A DNA stretch of 64,000 nucleotides from Pseudothauera lacus (GCF_003034845.1 NZ_PZKC01000008.1:109467-173466); one strand, 5' to 3'; shown: positions 8,962 through 19,598, counted from the first letter of the stretch. Notes: generated from the sequence alone by a model not told the origin. A program made the numbers and translations.

Positions 8962-9711
8962 ATGAACGACGACCAGTTGCTGCGCTACAGCCGCCACATC
9001 CTGCTGCCCGAGATCGATGTCGACGGCCAGCAGGCCATCCTCGACGCGCGCGTGCTGGTGGTCGGCGCCGGCGGGCTGGGTTCGCCGGCGGCGATGTATC
9101 TGGCCGCCGCGGGAGTCGGTACGCTGGTGCTGGCCGACGGCGACAGCGTCGATCTGACCAATCTGCAGCGCCAGATCCTGCACAGTGAACAGGGTGTGGG
9201 GCGCCTGAAGGTCGATTCCGGGCGCGACACCCTGGCCCGCCTCAACCCCCACGTGCGGGTCGAGGCGCTGCCCTGCCGGCTGGAGGGCGACGCCCTTGCC
9301 GAGCAGGTTGCCGCCGCCGATGTGGTGCTCGACTGCTCGGACAACTTCGCCACCCGCCACGCCATCAACCGCGCCAGCGTGCGGGCGCGCACGCCGCTGG
9401 TGTCCGGTGCGGCGATCCGCTTCGATGGCCAGGTGGCGGTGTTCGATCCGCGCGCGGCGGCTGCGCCGTGCTACAACTGCCTGTTCCCGGAAGGGCTGGA
9501 AACCGAGGAGGTGCGCTGCGCGGTGATGGGTGTGTTCGCCCCCATCGTCGGCATCATCGGCGCCACCCAGGCCGCCGAGGCCCTGAAGCTGCTGGCCGGC
9601 TGCGGTACCTCGCTGGCAGGGCGCCTGCTGCTGCTCGACGGCCTGGCGATGGAGTGGCGCAGCGTCGGGCTCGGCCGCGATCCCGAGTGCGCGGTGTGCG
9701 CGGCGTCCTGA
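8962..9711 (+). CDS. moeB: E1-like adenylyltransferase (MoeB/ThiF family)
   Basis: A 249-residue enzyme that adenylates the C-terminal Gly-Gly of a sulfur-carrier protein (MoaD or ThiS). The N-terminus YSRHILLPEIDVDGQQ and the ATP motif VVGAGGLGSPAAMYLAAAGVG are diagnostic, as are the LQRQ and DCSDNFATR motifs. Zinc cysteines are present as CYNC and CAVC near the C-terminus. No rhodanese domain. MoeB and ThiF cannot be separated safely here; no moa or thi genes are adjacent, although mogA is in the window. ATG 8962 has GAGGA ahead of it. Confidence 0.88.
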   Translation: MNDDQLLRYSRHILLPEIDVDGQQAILDARVLVVGAGGLGSPAAMYLAAAGVGTLVLADGDSVDLTNLQRQILHSEQGVGRLKVDSGRDTLARLNPHVRVEALPCRLEGDALAEQVAAADVVLDCSDNFATRHAINRASVRARTPLVSGAAIRFDGQVAVFDPRAAAAPCYNCLFPEGLETEEVRCAVMGVFAPIVGIIGATQAAEALKLLAGCGTSLAGRLLLLDGLAMEWRSVGLGRDPECAVCAAS

Positions 9712-9712
9712 T

Positions 9713-10810
9713 TCAGGGTGGCAAGGGGCGCGCGCGCACGCGGTAGTCCGCGCCAAGCGCACGCAGGTCGATGATCTGCAGGCGCACCGCGCTGTCCAGC
9801 GTCTCGGCCGCGGGCAGGCGGAACAGGCCCTGGGCGACGTCGCCGACCAGCATCGGGGCGAAGTACATCAGCAGTTCATCCACACAGCCTTCGCGCAGCA
9901 GCGAACCGTTGAGGCCGCAGCCGGCTTCGGCGTGAACTTCGTTGACGCCGCGCCGCCCAAGTTCCGCCAGCAAGGCAGGCAGATCGACCTTGCCGCGGGC
10001 GTCGGGGAGGTGCACGATTTCCGCGCCGAGATCCTGCAGGCGGGCGATGCGCCCGCCGTCGCTGGAGGCGGTGGCGATCAGGCAGTCGCCGGCGGCGAGG
10101 ATGCGGGCCTGTGGCGAAACCTCCAGGCGGGCGTCCACCAGCACCTTGCGCGGCTGGCGCTGGCAGGGCACGTCGCGCACGCTGAGTTGGGGGTCGTCGG
10201 CGTGTACGGTGCCGATGCCGGTGAGGATGGCGCAGGCCCGGGCGCGCCAGCGGTGACCGTCGCGGCGCGCTTCGGGGCCGGTGATCCACTGGCTGACGCC
10301 GTTGTTCAGTGCGCTCTTGCCATCCAGCGTGGCGGCCGTCTTCAGGCGCAGCCACGGGCGGCCACGGCGCATGCGCGCGACGAAGCCGATATTGAGCTCT
10401 TGCGCCTGCGTCTCGAGCAGGCCGACGGCGGTGTCGATGCCGGCGGCGCGCAGGCGCGCCAGGCCGGCGCCGGCGACCAGCGGATTGGGGTCAGCCATGG
10501 CGGCGACCACCCGCCGCACACCGGCGGCGATCAGCGCATCCGCACAGGGTGGCGTGCGCCCGTGGTGTGAGCACGGCTCGAGGGTGACGTAGGCGGTGGC
10601 GCCACGTGCGCGTTCGCCGGCCATGCGCAGCGCGTGCACCTCGGCGTGCGGCTCGCCGGCACGGGCATGCCAGCCCTCGCCGACGGTGCTGCCATCGGCG
10701 GCGAGGATCACGCAGCCGACGCGTGGATTGGGTGTGGTGGTCTCCAGCCCCAGTTCGGCCAGCGCCAGTGCGCGGGCCATGGCGGCATGGTCAGTTGCCG
10801 AAAAGGTCAT
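9713..10810 (-). CDS. ribD: Bifunctional riboflavin biosynthesis deaminase/reductase RibD
   Basis: A 365-residue fusion acting at the second and third steps of riboflavin synthesis. The N-terminal deaminase has the zinc site HAE (residues 55-57), Cys80 and Cys89 in [13 protein letters not shown]. The C-terminal reductase domain starts near residue 150 ([15 protein letters not shown]) and includes [15 protein letters not shown]. Its start overlaps the nrdR end by 20 bp, an arrangement common in proteobacteria (nrdR-ribD). It is convergent with moeB with a single base between stops. Confidence 0.95.
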   Translation of the reverse strand: MTFSATDHAAMARALALAELGLETTTPNPRVGCVILAADGSTVGEGWHARAGEPHAEVHALRMAGERARGATAYVTLEPCSHHGRTPPCADALIAAGVRRVVAAMADPNPLVAGAGLARLRAAGIDTAVGLLETQAQELNIGFVARMRRGRPWLRLKTAATLDGKSALNNGVSQWITGPEARRDGHRWRARACAILTGIGTVHADDPQLSVRDVPCQRQPRKVLVDARLEVSPQARILAAGDCLIATASSDGGRIARLQDLGAEIVHLPDARGKVDLPALLAELGRRGVNEVHAEAGCGLNGSLLREGCVDELLMYFAPMLVGDVAQGLFRLPAAETLDSAVRLQIIDLRALGADYRVRARPLPP

Positions 10811-11306
10811 GCTCGGGGTCGGGTTGCCCGGCGCCGCCCTTGCGCGCGCGTCGCGGCCGCGTCTGTACTTCGCGGATGACCTCGGAGAACTCGTCCACGT
10901 CGGCGAAGTTGCGATACACCGAGGCGAAGCGGATGTAGGCGACCTTGTCGAGCTTCTTGAGCTCCTTCATCACCAGTTCGCCGAGCTTCTCGCTGGGGAC
11001 TTCCTGCTCGCCCATCGACAGCAGGCGCGCCTCGATGCGGTCGACGGCGGCTTCGAGCGCTTCGACGGTGACCGGCCGCTTGCGCAGGGCGAGCTTCAGA
11101 CTGCCGGCGAGCTTGGCGTGATCGTACTCGGTGCGGTTGCCGTTGCGCTTGACGATGTGCGGCATCTTGAGGTCGATGCGCTCATAGGTGGTGAAGCGCT
11201 TGTCGCAGTTCACGCAGCGGCGGCGGCGGCGGACGACGTCGCCGTCCTCGTTCTCGCGGGTGTCGGTGACCTGGGTATTGGGGTCACCGCAGAAGGGGCA
11301 TTTCAT
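10791..11306 (-). CDS. nrdR: Transcriptional repressor NrdR
   Basis: A 171-residue repressor of ribonucleotide reductase genes. The zinc ribbon is built from Cys3, Cys6, Cys31 and Cys34 (MKCPFC..CVNC), followed by the ATP-cone domain ([15 protein letters not shown]) that senses dATP/ATP. The C-terminal extension after about residue 150 is basic and not conserved. Between glyA and ribD on the same strand; no nrd genes are in the window. Confidence 0.96.
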   Translation of the reverse strand: MKCPFCGDPNTQVTDTRENEDGDVVRRRRRCVNCDKRFTTYERIDLKMPHIVKRNGNRTEYDHAKLAGSLKLALRKRPVTVEALEAAVDRIEARLLSMGEQEVPSEKLGELVMKELKKLDKVAYIRFASVYRNFADVDEFSEVIREVQTRPRRARKGGAGQPDPEHDLFGN

Positions 11307-11357
11307 GGCCGGGGGGCGATGTGCCGCGGGGCGCCAGGCGGCGCCCCGCAGGCCGTC

Positions 11358-12608
<1,251 letters not shown>

Positions 12609-12641
12609 GAGACAGGCTCGATTGGGTTGGAGTAAAGGCGG

Positions 12642-12668
12642 ATATTACCATGCACCGAAAGGGCGCAA
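12642..12668 (-). promoter_or_regulatory. Candidate glyA promoter
   Basis: On the reverse strand TTGCGC (12668-12663) and TAATAT (12647-12642) are separated by 15 bp, 34 bp before the glyA start. The short spacer makes this tentative. It falls in the 103-bp gap between the phosphatase gene and glyA. Confidence 0.3.
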
Positions 12669-12711
12669 GGCGGCATCGTGCGCTGCGGCAAAAGCCGGCG
12701 GGCGGGCGCTC

Positions 12712-13356
12712 TCAGGCGTTGGCGAGTTCGTCGCGGGCGCCGTCGAGGTGGCGCTGCTCGGCCCACGCCTGCAGTCGCCAGCCCTGGCCGTCGTGCACGA
12801 TCCAGTTGAGCGCGGCATTGGGGATGACGAAGTCGCGCGGTGGCTGCAGCGCCTTGCCGGTCGCCAGGCGGTGCACGATGTCGAGTACGCCGCCGTGACA
12901 GACGATGAGCAGCTGGCCGCCGGCATGGCGGTGGGCGAGATCGGCGAGTACGGCGTCAATGCGCGCGGCGAAGGCGCTCAGGCTCTCGCCGCTCCCGGGA
13001 AAGGCGAAATCCGGCTCGCGCGCATGGAAGCGCGCATAGGCCTGGGGGTGGCGGGCTTCGGCCTCGGCGTAGGTGAGCCCCTGGAAGAGGCCGTAATGGC
13101 GCTCGCGCAGGCGTGCATCGGCGAACGGCGGTGGATGTCCGGCGGCGCAGATGGCGGCGGCGGTCTGGCGCGCGCGCAGCAGGTCGCTGGTATATACCGC
13201 GGCAAAGCGCTCGGCCGCCAGACTGGCGGCCGTGGCGCGGGCCTGGCGTTCGCCGACGGCGTTGAGGGGGATGTCGAGGTGGCCCTGCAGGCGGCGCTCG
13301 GCGTTCCAGTCGGTCTCACCATGGCGCACCAGGCAGAGCCTGGTGGCCGTCACCAT
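12712..13356 (-). CDS. Histidine phosphatase family protein (phosphoglycerate mutase-like)
   Basis: A 214-residue branch-1 histidine phosphatase. The phospho-histidine motif is LVRHGETDWN (His12); other family residues are Arg and Glu in SDLLRARQTA and LRERHYGLFQG, and the second catalytic histidine in CHGGVLD. This group includes PhoE/GpmB-like broad phosphatases and alpha-ribazole phosphatase CobC; nothing here decides the substrate. It overlaps the dctM stop by 7 bp, so it is probably cotranscribed with the TRAP genes. Confidence 0.85.
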   Translation of the reverse strand: MVTATRLCLVRHGETDWNAERRLQGHLDIPLNAVGERQARATAASLAAERFAAVYTSDLLRARQTAAAICAAGHPPPFADARLRERHYGLFQGLTYAEAEARHPQAYARFHAREPDFAFPGSGESLSAFAARIDAVLADLAHRHAGGQLLIVCHGGVLDIVHRLATGKALQPPRDFVIPNAALNWIVHDGQGWRLQAWAEQRHLDGARDELANA

Positions 13357-15041
13357 CCGCCGGTCCCACCGCCGTTGCTGTCATCACCCCAGCCGCCGCC
13401 GGTGGGCGGGGCCTGGATCTGGATGGTGTCCAGATCGAACTCGACCTTTGCGTCTAGACCACCGGTGACCAGCTGCGGGAAGGCGATCAGCAGGGCGATC
13501 ATGATCACCTGGATGCATACGAAAGCCACCGAGCCGCGGTAGATCTGCGTGGTGCGGATGCCTTCGATGCGCTTGCCGGTGACGCGGTCGAGGTAGGCGC
13601 CGACCGGGGCCACGCTGCGCAGGTAGAAGAGCGCGAAGCCGAAGGGCGGCGTCAGGAACGAGGTCTGCAGGTTGAGCGCGATCAGCACCCCGAACCAGAT
13701 CAGGTCGATGCCCATCTTGTCGGCCACCGGGGCGAGCAGCGGAATGAGGATGAAGGCGATCTCGAAGAAGTCGAGGAAGAAGCCGAGGAAGAAGATCATC
13801 GCGTTCACGAAGATCAGGAAGCCGACCTGGCCGCCGGGCAGCTTGTCGAACAGGTGCTCGACCCATTCCTTGCCGTCGATGGCGGTGAAGGTGAAGCTGA
13901 ACACCGTTGCGCCGATGAGGATGAAGAGCACGAACACCGACAGCCGGGTGGTCGATTCGAGCGCCTCGCGCAACTTGTCGAAGTTCAGCCGGCCGCGGGA
14001 GAGGGCCATGATGATGGCGCCCACCGCACCCATGGCGCCGCCTTCGGTGGGTGTGGCGATGCCGAGGAAGATGGTCCCCAGCACCAGGAAGATCAGCGCC
14101 AGCGGCGGAATCAGCACGAAGGTGACGCGCTCGGCGATCTGCGACAGCAGGCCGAGGCGCAGCAGCTTGTTGGCGCCGGCGAGGATCAGCGCCAGGGCGG
14201 TACCGAAGCTCATCGCCACGACGATGGTTTCGTCCAGGCGGGCGTTGCTCGGGTGGCCGCTGTACATGCTGAGCAGTTCGTCGTAGTGCAGGCCGAAGGC
14301 CGCGCTGAGGCCGCCGACCACGGCAAGCAGCACGATCAGCGAACGTAGCCCGGAGGAGCCGTCGGGCTGGCGGTACTTGAGCGCTTCGGGCGGCAGCGCA
14401 GGCACCAGCTTGGGTTTGAAGATCGCCAGGCCGATGATGAACAGCGCATACATGCCGACCAGGATGAAGGCCGGGATGAAGGCGCCCTTGTACATGTCGC
14501 CGACGCTGCGACCGAGCTGGTCGGCCATCACGATCAGCACCAGCGAGGGCGGGATGGCCTGTGCCAGCGTACCGGAGGCGGTGATCGCGCCGCAGGCGAT
14601 GGGGCGGCTGTAGCCGTAGCGCAGCATGATGGGCAGCGAGATCAGGCCCATCGAGATCACCGAGGCCGCGACCACGCCGGTGGTGGCGGCGAGCAGGGCA
14701 CCGACGAAGATCACCGCCAGCGCGAGGCCGCCGCGCACCGGGCCGAATACCTGGCCGGCGGTGTCGAGGAGATCTTCGGCCATGCCGCTGCGTTCGAGGA
14801 TCAGCCCCATCAAGGTGAAAAAGGGAATGGCGAGCAGGATGTCGTTCTGCATGATGCCGAACACCCGCAGCGGCAGGGCCTGGAACAGGGTGCCCGGCAA
14901 CAGGCCCAGTTCCATGCCGATGAAGCCGAAGAGCAGGCCGCAGGCGGCCAGCGAGAAAGCCACCGGGAAGCCGGAAAGCAGGAAGAAGACCACGGCGCCG
15001 AACATGATCGGCGCAAGATTGGCGGCGACGAACTCGATCAT
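13350..15041 (-). CDS. dctM: TRAP transporter large permease DctM (long TakM-like form)
   Basis: A 563-residue inner-membrane protein with about a dozen hydrophobic segments, the large subunit that couples Na+ flux to uptake of the ligand captured by DctP. It is over 100 residues longer than classical DctM; the extra region (about 200-290) lies mid-protein, as in 2-oxoacid/mannitol-type TRAP permeases. Motifs include VVAASVISMGLISLPIMLRYGY and LTPPFGFALFYLR. The C-terminal tail is glycine-rich (GGGWGDDSNGGGTGGW). It overlaps dctQ by 4 bp. Confidence 0.92.
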   Translation of the reverse strand: MIEFVAANLAPIMFGAVVFFLLSGFPVAFSLAACGLLFGFIGMELGLLPGTLFQALPLRVFGIMQNDILLAIPFFTLMGLILERSGMAEDLLDTAGQVFGPVRGGLALAVIFVGALLAATTGVVAASVISMGLISLPIMLRYGYSRPIACGAITASGTLAQAIPPSLVLIVMADQLGRSVGDMYKGAFIPAFILVGMYALFIIGLAIFKPKLVPALPPEALKYRQPDGSSGLRSLIVLLAVVGGLSAAFGLHYDELLSMYSGHPSNARLDETIVVAMSFGTALALILAGANKLLRLGLLSQIAERVTFVLIPPLALIFLVLGTIFLGIATPTEGGAMGAVGAIIMALSRGRLNFDKLREALESTTRLSVFVLFILIGATVFSFTFTAIDGKEWVEHLFDKLPGGQVGFLIFVNAMIFFLGFFLDFFEIAFILIPLLAPVADKMGIDLIWFGVLIALNLQTSFLTPPFGFALFYLRSVAPVGAYLDRVTGKRIEGIRTTQIYRGSVAFVCIQVIMIALLIAFPQLVTGGLDAKVEFDLDTIQIQAPPTGGGWGDDSNGGGTGGW

Positions 15042-15637
15042 TTGTTCACCTCGCCGCTGGCGGGCTGTGCGGAGTGGGCGTGCCCGGTGTCGAGGGGGTC
15101 GTGGGCGTCGGTCTCATGCAGGGTGGGGTCGGGGCCGGCACCGCTGAGGAAGGCGGCGCGCTTGATGACCTCGGAGACGCCCTGCAGCGCCAGCAAAGCG
15201 AAACCGGCCGGCACCAGGGCATACAGCGGCCAGCGGATGAGGCCGCCGGCATTGGACGACACCTCGCCGCTGGTGTAGGCGGCCATCAGCACCGGCCACG
15301 CGAAGCTGGAGATCAGGTAGCACATCGGCAGCAGGAAGAAGAGGATGCCGCCGATGTCAATGTACATGCGGGTGCGCTTGCTGAGCTTGTTGGCCAGCAC
15401 GTCGATGCGCACATGGGCGTTCTGCAGGAAAGCGTGGCCGGCGCCGAGCATGAACACGGCGGCGAACAGGTACCACTGAATTTCCAGGAAGGCGTTGGAA
15501 CCCACGCTGAAGGCCTTGCGGGCGACCGCATTGGCGGCGCTGATCAAGGTGGCGGCCAGGATCAGCCAGATGATTGCACGCCCGACGTAGCGGGTCAGGG
15601 CATCGATCATCGATGAAATGTTGAGCAGCATTCCCAT
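15038..15637 (-). CDS. dctQ: TRAP transporter small permease DctQ
   Basis: A 199-residue four-helix membrane protein: hydrophobic segments near residues 17-37, 57-78, 94-118 and 140-160, with the DctQ hallmark FLEIQWYLFAAVFMLGAG and HVRIDVL. The C-terminal tail is His/Asp-rich and hydrophilic (about 175-199). ATG 15637 was used; ATG 15631 (third residue) is equally possible because the ribosome-binding site is weak. It is separated from dctP by 118 bp containing a terminator-like hairpin. Confidence 0.9.
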   Translation of the reverse strand: MGMLLNISSMIDALTRYVGRAIIWLILAATLISAANAVARKAFSVGSNAFLEIQWYLFAAVFMLGAGHAFLQNAHVRIDVLANKLSKRTRMYIDIGGILFFLLPMCYLISSFAWPVLMAAYTSGEVSSNAGGLIRWPLYALVPAGFALLALQGVSEVIKRAAFLSGAGPDPTLHETDAHDPLDTGHAHSAQPASGEVNK

Positions 15638-15714
15638 GGCGGACAGGATCTTGCAGTGAGGGCACCTGGGTAGGGTGCGGATGCCGTGCCTGTATCGACG
15701 GTTCGGACGGGCAC

Positions 15715-15744
15715 AAAAAAGCCTGCCGCGGTTGCGGCAGGCTT
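15715..15744 (-). terminator. Rho-independent terminator between dctP and dctQ
   Basis: Reverse strand: AAGCCTGCCGC, a four-base loop, GCGGCAGGCTT, then TTTTTT. A perfect GC-rich stem followed by a U-run 12 bp after the dctP stop. It probably lets the binding-protein mRNA accumulate over the permease mRNA through partial readthrough. Confidence 0.85.
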
Positions 15745-15755
15745 GGTGGGGCAGA

Positions 15756-16907
15756 TTACAGACGCTGTGCGGCCATGTACTGGTCGTAGCTGCCGTCGGC
15801 GAGCGGAATCCACTGGTACTGCTCGCGCATGAAGGCCTCGTAGTCAGAGAAGACCTTGCGCCAGTTGGCGTTGGTCTCGTTGAGCTCTGCATACACCTCG
15901 TTGCGTGCCTGCATCGCGGCGTCCATCACCTCGCGCGGGAAGCGGTTGAGCTTGGCGCCCTCGGCAATGAGTTGCTTGAGTGCGATCGGGTTGCGGGCGT
16001 CGTACATGGCCTGCATGTTGGTGTGGGCGAAGGAGGCCGCGGCGGTGACGATGGCCTTGTATTCCGCCGGCAGGTCGTTCCAGGCCTTGTCGTTGACGTA
16101 CAGCGACACCTGGGCGCCGCCTTCCCACCAGCCCGGGTAGTAGTAGAAGGGCGCGACCTTGTGGAAGCCGAGCTTGAGGTCGTCGTAGGGGCCGACCCAC
16201 TCGGTGGCGTCGATGGTGCCGCGTTCGAGGGCCTGATAGATCTCGCCGCCGGGGATGTTCTGCGGAACGCCGCCGAGCTTGGCGATGACGCGTCCGGCGA
16301 AGCCGCCGAGGCGCATCTTGAGGCCGTTGAGGTCGGCCGGGGTGCGGATTTCCTTGCGGTACCAGCCGCCCATCTGCGCGCCGGTGTTGCCCATCGGGAA
16401 GTTGACGATGTTGTAGCCGGCGAAGAATTCGCGCAGCAGGCTCATGCCCTTGCCGTCATACATCCACGCGGTCAGCGAGCGCGAGTTCATGCCGAAGGGA
16501 ATGGCGGTGTCGATGGCGAAGGTCTCGTCCTTGCCGAAATAGTAGTAGCCGCAGGTGTGGCCGCATTCCACCGTGCCCTGCTGCACCGCATCGACCACGC
16601 CGAAGGCCGGGACCAGTTCGCCGGGAGCGTGCACGGAGATCTGGAACTTGCCGTCGGTCATGTCCGAAACCATCTTGGCGAACACTTCGGCGCCGCCATG
16701 GATGGTGTCGAGGGACTTCGGGAAGCTGGAGGTCAGGCGCCAGCGGATCTCACGGCCGCCGGTCTGTACCGCGGGGGCGGCCGGAGCGCTGGCAGCGGGT
16801 GCTGCGGGGGCTGCGGCTTCTTCCTTCTTGCCGCAGGCGGCGAGGCCGACGGCAGCGCCGGCGGCCAGGCCAGCACCGGCTTTCTTCAGAAATGAACGAC
16901 GTTCCAC
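15756..16907 (-). CDS. dctP: TRAP transporter substrate-binding lipoprotein DctP (TakP-like)
   Basis: A 383-residue periplasmic binding protein. The N-terminus has a Tat-type RRSFLKKAG motif and a lipobox LAAC (about residue 25), then an Ala/Pro-rich linker. The mature domain begins RWRLTSSFPKSLDT, a signature of the 2-oxoacid/lactate-binding TakP branch, and contains ALERGTIDATEWVGPYDD. The ligand is inferred to be a 2-oxo or hydroxy acid and is not proven. The start is GTG 16907 with AAGGAGA upstream. First gene of the dctP-dctQ-dctM-phosphatase series. Confidence 0.92.
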   Translation of the reverse strand: MERRSFLKKAGAGLAAGAAVGLAACGKKEEAAAPAAPAASAPAAPAVQTGGREIRWRLTSSFPKSLDTIHGGAEVFAKMVSDMTDGKFQISVHAPGELVPAFGVVDAVQQGTVECGHTCGYYYFGKDETFAIDTAIPFGMNSRSLTAWMYDGKGMSLLREFFAGYNIVNFPMGNTGAQMGGWYRKEIRTPADLNGLKMRLGGFAGRVIAKLGGVPQNIPGGEIYQALERGTIDATEWVGPYDDLKLGFHKVAPFYYYPGWWEGGAQVSLYVNDKAWNDLPAEYKAIVTAAASFAHTNMQAMYDARNPIALKQLIAEGAKLNRFPREVMDAAMQARNEVYAELNETNANWRKVFSDYEAFMREQYQWIPLADGSYDQYMAAQRL

Positions 16908-16949
16908 GATCTCTCCTTTCCTTCTGGTGGTTATTGCGAAGCGGAACCG

Positions 16950-16955
16950 ATTATA
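16950..16955 (-). promoter_or_regulatory. dctP promoter -10 element
   Basis: A perfect TATAAT on the reverse strand, 42 bp before the dctP GTG, in the 106-bp gap after pmbA. No convincing -35 element is visible at 16-18 bp, so an activator may be needed. Confidence 0.5.
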
Positions 16956-17013
16956 GGGCCTCGTCTCCGTCCGAAAACCGCGGAAAACCCTAACCGGCGG
17001 AGCCGTGGCGGGC

Positions 17014-18360
17014 TCAGCGCCCGGCGATCTTCATGCGCTCGATGAGCAGCGAGCCGCAGTGCTTGGCGCCGCGCGGCAGGGCATCGTTGCCGACGGCGAC
17101 GATGCTGCGGAACATCTCGCGCAGGTTGCCGGCGATGGTGATCTCTTCCACCGGATGCTTGATGCGGCCCTTCTCCACCCAGAAACCGGCCGCGCCGCGC
17201 GAATAGTCGCCGGTGACGTAGTTGACGCCGTGGCCGAGCAGCTCGGTGACGATCAGCCCGCGCTCCATCTTCTTCACCAGGCCCTCGAAGTCCAGTTCGC
17301 CGCCGGCCACCCGCAGGTTGTGCGAGCCGCCGGCGTTGGCGGTGGTCTGCATGCCGAGCTTGCGCGCGCTGTAGGCGGAAAGGAAATAGCCCTGCAACAC
17401 GCCGTCGACGACCACCTCGCGGTCACGCGTGGCGACGCCGTCGCTGTCGAACGGCGTGCTGCCGAAGGCGCCGCGCTGGTGGGGGCGTTCGGCGATGTTG
17501 ATGAGTGGCGAAAATACCTGCTCGCCGAGGCTGTCGAGCAGGAAGGAGGACTTGCGGTAGAGCGCGCCGCCGCTCACCGCATGCACGAAGTTGCCGAGCA
17601 GGCCCACCGCCAGCGGCGCCTCGAACAGCACCGGCACCTCGCAGGTGCGGATCTTCTTCGCCCCCAGGCGGGCCAGCGCGCGCTCGGCAGCGCGGCGGCC
17701 GACCTCCTCGGCGCCCATCAGCTCGGCGGCGTTGCGCCGGCTGTCGTACCAGTATTCGCGCTGCATGGCGTCGCCCTCGCCGGCGATCACCGAGCACGAC
17801 AGGCCGTGGCGGGTGGAGGCGAAGCCACCCATGAAACCGAGGCTGTTGGCAGAGACGAAATGCGAGCGCTGCGCCGACACCGAGGCGCCTTCCGAATTGG
17901 TGATGCGGCTGCTGTGGGCAAAGGCCGCCTCCTCGCAGCGGTGGGCGGTGGCGATGGCCTCATCGACGCCCAGCACCCAGGGGTGGTCGAGGCCGAGATC
18001 GGGGCAGTCCTTCGCCATCAGGGCGGCGTCGGCGAGGCCGGCGCAGGGGTCGGGGGCGGTGAAGCGGGCGATCGACACGGCGGCCTCGACGGTGGCCTTG
18101 AGGGCCTTGCGGGAAAAGTCGGAGGTCGAGGCGTGACCGCGCTGCTGGCCGAGATAGACGGTGACGCCGATGCCCTTGTCGCGGTTGTATTCGATGGTGT
18201 CGACCTCGCCCTTGCGTACCGTGACGGTCTGGCCGACGCCTTCGGAGACGTCGGTCTCGCAGGCCGAGGCGCCGCGCTTGCGGGCGAACTTGAGCACGTC
18301 GGCGGCAATTTCCTGCAACTGCGCGGGGGTGAAGGCGAAACCTTGGGCGGACATGGGCAT
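17014..18360 (-). CDS. pmbA: Metalloprotease PmbA/TldE
   Basis: A 448-residue member of the TldD/PmbA family, the non-catalytic partner in the TldD-TldE protease that processes peptides such as microcin B17 and degrades CcdA. Typical stretches are GASACETDVSEG, RNAAELMGAEEVGRRAAERAL, FPLINIAERPHQRG-like sequence and the C-terminal IAGNLREMFRSIVAVGND. It lacks the HExxxH of TldD, as PmbA should. ATG 18360 or ATG 18354 (third codon). Divergent from darP (57 bp between starts). Confidence 0.93.
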   Translation of the reverse strand: MPMSAQGFAFTPAQLQEIAADVLKFARKRGASACETDVSEGVGQTVTVRKGEVDTIEYNRDKGIGVTVYLGQQRGHASTSDFSRKALKATVEAAVSIARFTAPDPCAGLADAALMAKDCPDLGLDHPWVLGVDEAIATAHRCEEAAFAHSSRITNSEGASVSAQRSHFVSANSLGFMGGFASTRHGLSCSVIAGEGDAMQREYWYDSRRNAAELMGAEEVGRRAAERALARLGAKKIRTCEVPVLFEAPLAVGLLGNFVHAVSGGALYRKSSFLLDSLGEQVFSPLINIAERPHQRGAFGSTPFDSDGVATRDREVVVDGVLQGYFLSAYSARKLGMQTTANAGGSHNLRVAGGELDFEGLVKKMERGLIVTELLGHGVNYVTGDYSRGAAGFWVEKGRIKHPVEEITIAGNLREMFRSIVAVGNDALPRGAKHCGSLLIERMKIAGR

Positions 18361-18380
18361 GGGACCGGAAACACAAAGGC

Positions 18381-18386
18381 TATAAT
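18381..18386 (+). promoter_or_regulatory. darP/mogA promoter -10 element
   Basis: A perfect TATAAT, 32 bp before the darP ATG, in the 57-bp divergent gap with pmbA. No good -35 is visible, so this rests on the -10 and its position only. Confidence 0.4.
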
Positions 18387-18417
18387 CTTACCCCGATCCC
18401 ACCCTGGCCCGATTTCC

Positions 18418-18972
18418 ATGACGTACCCGCACCACGACGACGACTTCGACCCGGACGCTCCGCCGAGCAAGAGCCAGCGCAAGCGCGACATGCACGCCCT
18501 GCAGGATCTGGGTGCCCAACTGGTCGATCTGTCGGTCGAGCGCCTGCGCAAGGTGCCCATGCCCGAAGACCTCTTCGAGGCCGTGCGGGCCGCCCAGCGC
18601 ATCACCGCGCACGGTGCGCGGCGCCGCCAGATGCAGTACATCGGCAAGCTGATGCGCAACATCGATCCCGAGCCCATCCAGGCCCAGCTCGACGTCTTCA
18701 ACGGCGTCTCGCGCGTCGAGATCGCCCGCCAGCACCGGCTCGAAAAGCTGCGCAACGACCTGCTCGAAGACGAAAAGGTGCTCGGCGACATCGCCGGGCG
18801 CTGGCCGCAGGCCGACCTCCAGCACCTGCGCAACCTGCGCCGCAACGCCCTCAAGGAACGCGAGCAGGAAAAGCCGCCGCGTGCCTACCGCGAACTGTTC
18901 CGCATCCTGCGTGAACTGGAAGAGGGCGGCGCGGCCCCGCAGGATGAGGGCGCAGGCGAGGGCGAGGCATGA
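18418..18972 (+). CDS. darP: Ribosome-associated protein DarP (YjgA, DUF615)
   Basis: A 184-residue basic helical protein. DarP family sequence is clear: PPSKSQRKRDMHALQDLG near the N-terminus, then RRRQMQYIGKLMRNID and LRRNALKEREQEKPPRAYRELF. DarP binds the 50S subunit and aids its maturation. The start at ATG 18418 follows a candidate -10. It overlaps mogA by 4 bp (ATGA). In proteobacteria it is usually divergent from pmbA, as here. Confidence 0.92.
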   Translation: MTYPHHDDDFDPDAPPSKSQRKRDMHALQDLGAQLVDLSVERLRKVPMPEDLFEAVRAAQRITAHGARRRQMQYIGKLMRNIDPEPIQAQLDVFNGVSRVEIARQHRLEKLRNDLLEDEKVLGDIAGRWPQADLQHLRNLRRNALKEREQEKPPRAYRELFRILRELEEGGAAPQDEGAGEGEA

Positions 18973-19559
18973 GCCAGTCGATCCGCATCGGCCTGCTGTC
19001 GATCAGCGACCGCGCCTCCGATGGCCGCTATGAAGACCAGGGCATCCCCGCCCTGCGCGAATGGCTGGGCCGCGCCCTGGTCTCCCCCTGGGAGGCCGTG
19101 CCGCGGCTGATCCCCGACGAGCGCGCGACCATCGAGCGTACGCTGATCGAGCTCGCCGACAACGAAGGCTGCAAGCTCATCCTCACCACCGGCGGCACCG
19201 GCCCGTCGCCGCGCGACGTCACCCCGGAAGCCACCCTGGCGGTGGGCGACAAGGAAATGCCCGGCTTCGGCGAGGAAATGCGCCGCATCAGCCTCAACTT
19301 CGTCCCCACCGCCATCCTCTCGCGCCAGGTCGCGGTGATCCGCGGGCAGACGCTGATCGTCAACCTGCCCGGCCAGCCCAAGTCGATCCGCGAAACGCTC
19401 GAAGGCGTGCGTGCCGCCGACGGCAGCGTGGCCCATGTCGGCATCTTCGCCGCCATACCCTACTGCGTCGATCTCATCGGCGGGCCGTGGATGGACACCG
19501 ACGAGGCGGTGATCAAGGCCTTCCGGCCGAAAAGCGCCGTGCGTCCGCAGGGCGCCTGA
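18969..19559 (+). CDS. mogA: Molybdopterin adenylyltransferase
   Basis: A 196-residue MogA: it adenylates molybdopterin before molybdate insertion. Diagnostic stretches are IGLLSISDRASDGRYEDQG, the LTTGGTGPSPRDVTPEAT motif that binds the pterin, and NLPGQPKSIRE. It is translationally coupled to darP. The methionine sulfoxide reductase MsrP encoded nearby is a molybdoenzyme that would use the product. Confidence 0.93.
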   Translation: MSQSIRIGLLSISDRASDGRYEDQGIPALREWLGRALVSPWEAVPRLIPDERATIERTLIELADNEGCKLILTTGGTGPSPRDVTPEATLAVGDKEMPGFGEEMRRISLNFVPTAILSRQVAVIRGQTLIVNLPGQPKSIRETLEGVRAADGSVAHVGIFAAIPYCVDLIGGPWMDTDEAVIKAFRPKSAVRPQGA

Positions 19560-19598
19560 AGCCCGTCGTCGGCGCGTTGCGCACGCCGCAGAAGGGGC

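Noticed and set aside
13350..13440. Glycine-rich dctM tail as a frameshifted end
   Set aside because: The frame is continuous to a normal stop that overlaps the phosphatase start; composition alone does not show an error.
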